NCBI GenBank assembly: GCA_018816605.1
Contig: JAHIVS010000268.1
Span: 1-10,641 of the forward strand
Direction: 5' to 3'
DNA length: 10,641 bases
Source of the DNA: Pseudomonadota bacterium
GTDB lineage: Bacteria > Desulfobacterota > Desulfobacteria > Desulfobacterales > Desulfobacteraceae
The notes below the pieces were generated by a model. That model saw only the letters and a program-made list of their open reading frames with translations, ran no database searches and had not been told where the DNA came from. Positions 6,720 to 10,641 of the stretch are shown here, piece after piece (position 1 is the stretch's first letter; each line of letters begins with the position of its first letter). A program made the position numbers and the translations under genes.

Positions 6720-7418
6720 TCACACCAAATTGCATTTTTTTATTTTTCCCTGGTCCAGGTATAGGATACGCTGACATAGCCTGGATACGGTTTTTATATC
6801 ATGGGAGATGAACAAAAGGCTTAGCGCCATCTCCCTTTGCAGGGTCATGAGAATTTTGATGATGTTCACCTGCTGGGGAAGGTCCAGGCTCACAAGGGCT
6901 TCGTCGCAGATCAACAGCTTTGGCGAAACAGACAGCGCCCTTGCAATGGCAACCCGCTGGCACTGGCCGCCGCTGAGCTGACCGGCTTTCAACCTGGCGG
7001 ATGATTTTGGCAGACCCAGAATTTCCATCAAGTGATCGGCTTTTCTGATCCGCTCTTTTTCTTTGCCCATGCCAAAGGCTGCCATGGGCTCCATGATAAT
7101 GGTTCGGATTGGCAGAAAGGGGTTCAGGTAGACTTTAGGGTCCTGCCATATCATCTGAACCCTTGAATAATGGGCTCTTTTTGCCCTGTTTCCGGAGTAT
7201 GAAATCGGTTTGCCCATGAACCTTACCTGGCCTGAATCAGGCCGTTCCATACCAAGGGCGATTCTGGCAATGGTGGATTTCCCGCTTCCGCTGGGGCCGA
7301 TCAGACCCAGGGCCTCTGACCTGGCAATGGTGAACCCGATCCCCTTGAGGACGCTTTGGCGGTCAATACCAGCCCTGCCGTAGGATTTACGGATATTCTG
7401 CAGTTCAAAAAAGCTCAT
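6720..7418 (-). CDS. ABC importer ATPase, oligopeptide/nickel type (OppF/DppF/NikE-like)
   Basis: This 232-residue cytoplasmic ATPase is the second of two that power the importer. Walker A is GPSGSGKST (41-49). The Q-loop 'WQDPKVYLNP' (Gln92) has the family-typical x-DP-x-x-x-LNP pattern. The signature is LSGGQ (148-152), Walker B ends at Asp172-Glu173 ('LLICDE'), and the H-loop is His206 in 'ISHD'. The D-loop region reads 'ALVSLD', where 'PTSALD' or 'AVSALD' is usual. It lacks the C-terminal oligopeptide-transporter extension of OppF/DppF, so the size is closer to NikE. AGGAGG lies 4 bases before the ATG, which overlaps the preceding ATPase stop as ATGA. It is the last gene of the operon. 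The substrate class (peptide, nickel, metal chelate) is not decided by sequence. Confidence 0.9.
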   Translation of the reverse strand: MSFFELQNIRKSYGRAGIDRQSVLKGIGFTIARSEALGLIGPSGSGKSTIARIALGMERPDSGQVRFMGKPISYSGNRAKRAHYSRVQMIWQDPKVYLNPFLPIRTIIMEPMAAFGMGKEKERIRKADHLMEILGLPKSSARLKAGQLSGGQCQRVAIARALSVSPKLLICDEALVSLDLPQQVNIIKILMTLQREMALSLLFISHDIKTVSRLCQRILYLDQGKIKKCNLV

Positions 7419-8224
7419 GGGGCCTCCTGGAAAAAGCCCATGGCATCGACCAGCTCCCTGGTATGGGCATGGCCCTGGCCTGCAAGTATCTGGGCCGGAG
7501 TACCGGCCTCCACCTGTTGTCCCTGAAAGAAGATAAGCAGAAAATCGGCCAGACCGCAGAGAACGCCCAGGTCGTGGGAGATGACAATGGCTGAAGACAG
7601 GCGTGTTCTTGTATACTCCCTGAGCAGCATCAGCAAATGGTCCCTGTTGCTGTCATCCTGGCCGGCGGTGGGTTCGTCGGCAATCAAAATTTGGGGCCTG
7701 AGACCAAAGGCCATTGCCATGAGGACTCTCTGACGCTGACCGCCGCTCAGCTGAAAGGGGTAACGGTCAAAAAAAGAGGCGGATAGCCCGACCTGTTCCA
7801 TGGCCTGGCACGTTTGTTTCCGCCCTGTTTTCCGGTCCCATCCAAAGGCCTGGACCAGGGCGTCAGAGATCTGGATGCCCACCCTGACCCTGGGATCCAG
7901 GGCGCTGGAAGGGCTCTGGAACAAAAAAAGAATATCTTGTCCCCGTTTAAATCCAGGGTGCTTTGTTTTTTCGGGAAAAAGCGGGCCACCGGCAAAACGC
8001 ATTTTTCCGGAAAGGATCCTGACAGGTTCGGGCAGAAGTCCTGACAGGGCTGAGGCGGTAAGGGTTTTGCCTGATCCGCTCTCTCCTGCAATGCCCAGAA
8101 TCATTCCCGGTTCCAGGCTAAAATTGATGTTCTCAACCAGACAAACCGCAGGGCAGCCAGTTGATTTGATGCCCAGGGACAGGTCCTCCACCGTCAGGAG
8201 GGAGATGTTTTTTGACCGGTTCAT
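7415..8224 (-). CDS. ABC importer ATPase, oligopeptide/nickel type (OppD/DppD/NikD-like)
   Basis: This 269-residue ATPase is the first of the pair. Walker A is GESGSGKT (47-54), the Q-loop is Gln103 in 'FLFQSPSSALDP', the signature LSGGQRQR spans 159-166, and Walker B plus the catalytic Glu is Asp183-Glu184 ('LIADEP'). 'VISHDLGVL' carries the switch His. The D-loop is 'TAGQD' instead of the usual 'TSALD'. The start MNRSKN is chosen because its ATG overlaps the permease TGA as ATGA. The longer in-frame reading from 8353 would add 43 residues that merely overlap the permease and lack ATPase character. A ribosome binding site is weak (AAAGAG close to the ATG), fitting translational coupling. It probably forms a heterodimer with the next ATPase, docking on the two permeases. 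Confidence 0.9.
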   Translation of the reverse strand: MNRSKNISLLTVEDLSLGIKSTGCPAVCLVENINFSLEPGMILGIAGESGSGKTLTASALSGLLPEPVRILSGKMRFAGGPLFPEKTKHPGFKRGQDILFLFQSPSSALDPRVRVGIQISDALVQAFGWDRKTGRKQTCQAMEQVGLSASFFDRYPFQLSGGQRQRVLMAMAFGLRPQILIADEPTAGQDDSNRDHLLMLLREYTRTRLSSAIVISHDLGVLCGLADFLLIFFQGQQVEAGTPAQILAGQGHAHTRELVDAMGFFQEAP

Positions 8225-9024
8225 GATCTCTTTGATCCTTTTCCTATCAGGTTCAGGGCCGCCACCGCAAGGGTGATGGCCATGCCCGGGGCCATTATAA
8301 GCCAGGGCGCCCGGGTCATGTATATGCCGGCTTCCTGGAGCATTCTGCCCCATTCAGGCGCAGGCGGAGCCGGACCCAGGCCCAGGTAGCTCAGGCCGGA
8401 AAAAGCCAGTATGACCCGGCCGGTCTTGAGTGCCGCAGCAGCCATAACAGGAGCCTTCATCTGGGGCAGGATATAATGGGTCACAAGTCTTGTTTTTTTG
8501 ATTCCCGCAGCCTGCCCGGCCAGCACATATTCCCTTTGCCAGGCGGACAGGGTAAGTCCCCTGATCAGCCTGGCCCACCAGGGCCAGTTGGCTGCAACAA
8601 GCCCCAGGATCAGGCTTGCCATGGTCCCGCCCAGGAGTCCTGCGATCACAAGTGCCAGGATCAGCCCCGGAACGGCCAGCCCCACATCTATGACGGCTGT
8701 TAAAAAAAATTTGGGCACGCCCCTGGCCAGGGCCGCAAGCACTCCGATGATGCCCCCCAGGGCAAGGGATAGCAGCGAGGCGGTCAGGGCACCTGACATG
8801 GAAATTCTGGCACCGTAAATTATCCGGGACAAAACACAGCGGCCCAGCTGATCCGTGCCCAGGGGGAAAAAAAGAGAGGGGGGCTCAAGGCGATGGTCCA
8901 GGTCTGTTTCCAGAGGCGTTCGGGGTGCAAGCAGGGGGGCTGCCACGGCTGTCATGACCAGTACCAGGAAGATAAGCCACCCGGCTGCTTTGCCCGGGCC
9001 GGGCAGGTGCATTAAAATTTTCAC
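8221..9024 (-). CDS. ABC importer permease, OppC/DppC/NikC-like
   Basis: The 267-residue inner-membrane permease has a first membrane helix at about 16-33, then the family hallmark 'LGTDQLGRCVLSRIIYGARIS' in two parts (about 55-75), where Cys63 stands at a position that is commonly Asp. Four or five further helices follow. The cytoplasmic EAA loop 'EYVLAGQAAGIKKTRLVTHY' (165-184) docks to the ATPases, and the end 'LNLIGKG' matches the family's usual LNxxGD-type tail. The start is a GTG at 9024 overlapping the TGA of the previous permease (GTGA); an ATG four codons in (9012) is an alternative, and neither has a strong ribosome binding site. The length is slightly short for the family (about 270-300). 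It pairs with the adjacent permease to make the translocation pore. Confidence 0.9.
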   Translation of the reverse strand: MKILMHLPGPGKAAGWLIFLVLVMTAVAAPLLAPRTPLETDLDHRLEPPSLFFPLGTDQLGRCVLSRIIYGARISMSGALTASLLSLALGGIIGVLAALARGVPKFFLTAVIDVGLAVPGLILALVIAGLLGGTMASLILGLVAANWPWWARLIRGLTLSAWQREYVLAGQAAGIKKTRLVTHYILPQMKAPVMAAAALKTGRVILAFSGLSYLGLGPAPPAPEWGRMLQEAGIYMTRAPWLIMAPGMAITLAVAALNLIGKGSKRS

Positions 9025-9953
9025 TGGGGGGTTCCCATCTGGGGATCGAGACGCAACTGGGCAAAATCTGCCAGCGTGTTGACCATGACAAAAAGAAAGG
9101 AGATCAACAGCACCAGGGCCTGGGCAGTGGGCAGATCCCGCCCCATGACCGCCTCAACGGTCAGCCGGCCGATGCCGGGCCAGGCAAATACACTCTCCAC
9201 AATCACGGCCCCGCCAAGGAGCTGGCCCATGCAGATTCCCCACATGGTCACCATTGGGGGCAATGCGGCCGGCAGAATATGCCGGACCAGAATCTTTTTT
9301 TTGCCCAGCCCTTTGGCAAAGGCAAAACGAATGTGATCCATGGACATGATGCGTAGAAGAATGGCCCTGAGCACATTTCCCTGGAAAAATGCCAGGCCGA
9401 GGGCCAGGGTGGCTGAGGGCAGGACAAGATGGGCCAGGGTTCCCCGGCCGGCAATGGGAAAGAGTCGGCATTGGAGGGAGAGCAGGTAGATCAGCAGAAG
9501 GCCGACCCAGAAAGTGGGCATGGCCGTCAGGACAACGGTTGCGGCCTGGATCAGGCGGTCGACAAACCGGTTGCGAAATACAGCAGACAGCGTTCCGCTC
9601 AGGACAGACAAGACCAGAACCATGGCAAAGGCTGTCCCGGCAAGTTCAAGGGTGGCTGGAAAACGGGCAAAGATCTCGTCAACAACTGGCCGGCCTGTCT
9701 GCCAGCTTTGGCCAAAGTCGCCCTTAAGAATTTTTTTCAGCCAGGAAAAATATTGAACGTTCCAGGGAGCATCCAGGCCCAGCTCCTCTCTCAGGGCAAG
9801 GATCTGGTTTCGGGCCGGAGTCTCATTTTGATTGTTCAGGATAATTTGGGCCGCATCTCCCGGGGCAAGGGAAAAAAGGGCAAAGGTGCCAAGGCTGATG
9901 CTCCAAAGAACAAAGGTCAGGTAAAGCAGTTTTCTGGTCACAACAGGCATCAT
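9021..9953 (-). CDS. ABC importer permease, OppB/DppB/NikB-like
   Basis: The 310-residue inner-membrane permease has its first helix at about 11-30, ending in 'FSLAPGDAA', the standard OppB/DppB N-terminal pattern. 'LREELGLDAPWNVQYFSWL' and 'GDFGQSW' (about 54-84) are the conserved periplasmic segment. The EAA loop is near 205-230 ('HIRFAFAKGLGKKKILVRH'). 'VESVFAWPGIGRL' (252-264) and the tail 'LADFAQLRLDP' are also family marks. The start is one of two adjacent ATGs; the first overlaps the TGA of the methyltransferase gene, giving ATGATG. GAGG lies about 10 bases upstream across an A-run. It is the first transporter gene of the operon as visible. A peptide versus nickel or metallophore preference cannot be judged without the substrate-binding protein. 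Confidence 0.92.
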   Translation of the reverse strand: MMPVVTRKLLYLTFVLWSISLGTFALFSLAPGDAAQIILNNQNETPARNQILALREELGLDAPWNVQYFSWLKKILKGDFGQSWQTGRPVVDEIFARFPATLELAGTAFAMVLVLSVLSGTLSAVFRNRFVDRLIQAATVVLTAMPTFWVGLLLIYLLSLQCRLFPIAGRGTLAHLVLPSATLALGLAFFQGNVLRAILLRIMSMDHIRFAFAKGLGKKKILVRHILPAALPPMVTMWGICMGQLLGGAVIVESVFAWPGIGRLTVEAVMGRDLPTAQALVLLISFLFVMVNTLADFAQLRLDPQMGTPQ

Positions 9954-10641
9954 ATTTTTTTTTCCTCTGCCTCAACCTGCCAGAAGAGAACTTCCAGCCC
10001 GGCGTTGCCTTTGATTTGCACCCTGCCCCGGGCAAGGTGGGGCAAAAGGGCGTTTCGGATGGCATTGTCCAGTTTTTTCGGGCAGGTATCAAACATGGTA
10101 AAATAGGCCCAAAAATAATCTTTAACCGCTTGTTCTTCTGCATCCAGGACCACTGGCAGACAGAGACTGAATCTTTGGGGCGACCTGCCTGCTGCCCGGA
10201 GAAAATTTTGGGCGCATTCCATGTGGAATCCGGCAGAGGGACAGGGAGCCGCCATGACCTGGTTCCAGATGTCCCGGCGAACAGGAAAGGTTTCCCTGCC
10301 GTCTCCGGTTACCAGGATGCAGGTTCTGGCCGCAAGTTTCTCCATGGAAAAAAGCCCTTTGGCCGTGCAGGCTTCAGGGAAAAATACGGCGGCCGCCACA
10401 TCATGGGCGATTTGGGGAGAAAATTTTTTCCAGTCTGCCGCCAGGGGCTCAACCGGCAGGGCCGGCCTGTTTTTAAGCCTCTGCTTTACAACCTGGATCA
10501 TGCCCGGGGAATTGTCCAGGGCTGTGACGCGAACCTTTTTTTGGGCCATGGCAAATGACAGATTACCCGGCCCGCATCCAATATCCAGCAGCGTCTCCCC
10601 TGGCCGGACAAGGCCGTGGGCGATTATCCTGTGGGCAAGGG
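9950..10641 (-). CDS. Class I SAM-dependent methyltransferase (partial, 5' end outside window)
   Basis: The final 229 residues are visible. Reading in from the window edge, the frame gives 'RPGETLLDIGCGPGNLSF', a perfect Rossmann motif I that binds S-adenosylmethionine (visible residues 12-29). It is followed by 'VTALDNSPGMI', whose Asp (visible residue 42) normally contacts the ribose of SAM. The ATG at 10549 lies after motif I, so it is internal and not the start; the true start is upstream of the window. The C-terminal half, with 'DYFWAYFTMFD' and two Cys-Pro pairs, holds no substrate signature I recognise. The stop overlaps the first permease ATG, so the enzyme is made with the importer. 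A role in modifying or salvaging the imported ligand is inferred from this linkage only. Confidence 0.85.
   Translation of the reverse strand, partial: LAHRIIAHGLVRPGETLLDIGCGPGNLSFAMAQKKVRVTALDNSPGMIQVVKQRLKNRPALPVEPLAADWKKFSPQIAHDVAAAVFFPEACTAKGLFSMEKLAARTCILVTGDGRETFPVRRDIWNQVMAAPCPSAGFHMECAQNFLRAAGRSPQRFSLCLPVVLDAEEQAVKDYFWAYFTMFDTCPKKLDNAIRNALLPHLARGRVQIKGNAGLEVLFWQVEAEEKKI

Noticed and set aside
6725..6746. T-rich tract near the ABC operon end as a terminator
   Set aside because: It lies inside the last codons of the ATPase (lysine-rich C-terminus), reads as A-rich in the operon mRNA, and has no stem before it.
6575..6811. Small plus-strand open frame of 78 codons running into the end of the second ATPase
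   Set aside because: No ribosome binding site, no recognisable sequence, and its 3' part is antisense to the ATPase C-terminus.
8225..8353. 43-residue N-terminal extension of the first ATPase
   Set aside because: It lies wholly within the permease gene in another frame and lacks ATPase-like sequence. The ATG at 8224 gives the same ATGA overlap as the other junctions.
9950..10549. Methyltransferase starting at the ATG at 10549
   Set aside because: SAM-binding motif I (LLDIGCGPGN) is in frame upstream of that ATG, so the gene continues past the window edge.
9429..10558. Long plus-strand open frames (9429-10106 and 10016-10558) opposite the permease and methyltransferase
   Set aside because: They are low-complexity Gly/Gln/Lys-rich readings opposite clearly recognised genes, typical antisense shadows in GC-rich coding DNA.

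Overview
The window looks like chromosomal DNA from a Gram-negative bacterium with outer-membrane lipoproteins and beta-barrels. Its moderately high GC, gene styles and dense ATGA-coupled operons fit a sulfate-reducing Desulfobacterota lineage (Desulfobacteraceae-like). That placement is inferred from style, not from a marker gene. All of the window except three spacers is protein-coding. I see no tRNA, rRNA, CRISPR array or intact mobile element.

Left block (1-4149). A minus-strand tripartite RND efflux operon runs outer-membrane lipoprotein (NodT/TolC type), then periplasmic adaptor (HlyD/AcrA type), then inner-membrane RND pump; the pump is cut by the window edge. Facing away from it on the plus strand is a secreted outer-membrane beta-barrel protein that I match from memory to the DUF2860 family. 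The 170-bp divergent spacer is unusually structured. It holds a perfect 15-bp inverted repeat that would bury the start codon of the first efflux gene in an mRNA hairpin. Next to it are four TTAA half-sites spaced 11-20-11 bp, arranged like binding sites for OmpR-family regulators.

Middle block (4150-6719). A plus-strand two-component system follows: an OmpR/PhoB-type response regulator overlapping a membrane sensor histidine kinase by 4 bp. Its leader carries two stem-loops and a candidate sigma70 promoter. The likely logic, which is inference, is that the kinase senses an envelope signal and the regulator binds the TTAA array to control the efflux operon and the barrel together. A 370-bp spacer with no convincing gene follows; it holds a C9 run and a stretch open in both directions.

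Right block (6720-10641). A minus-strand operon encodes a SAM-dependent methyltransferase (5' end outside the window), two permeases and two ATPases of the oligopeptide/dipeptide/nickel ABC importer family. Every junction is a 4-bp start/stop overlap, so the methyltransferase is made as part of the transporter unit. The pairing suggests uptake of a small molecule or metal complex whose handling involves methylation, but the substrate cannot be read from this window. The substrate-binding protein is not present and probably lies upstream, beyond 10641.
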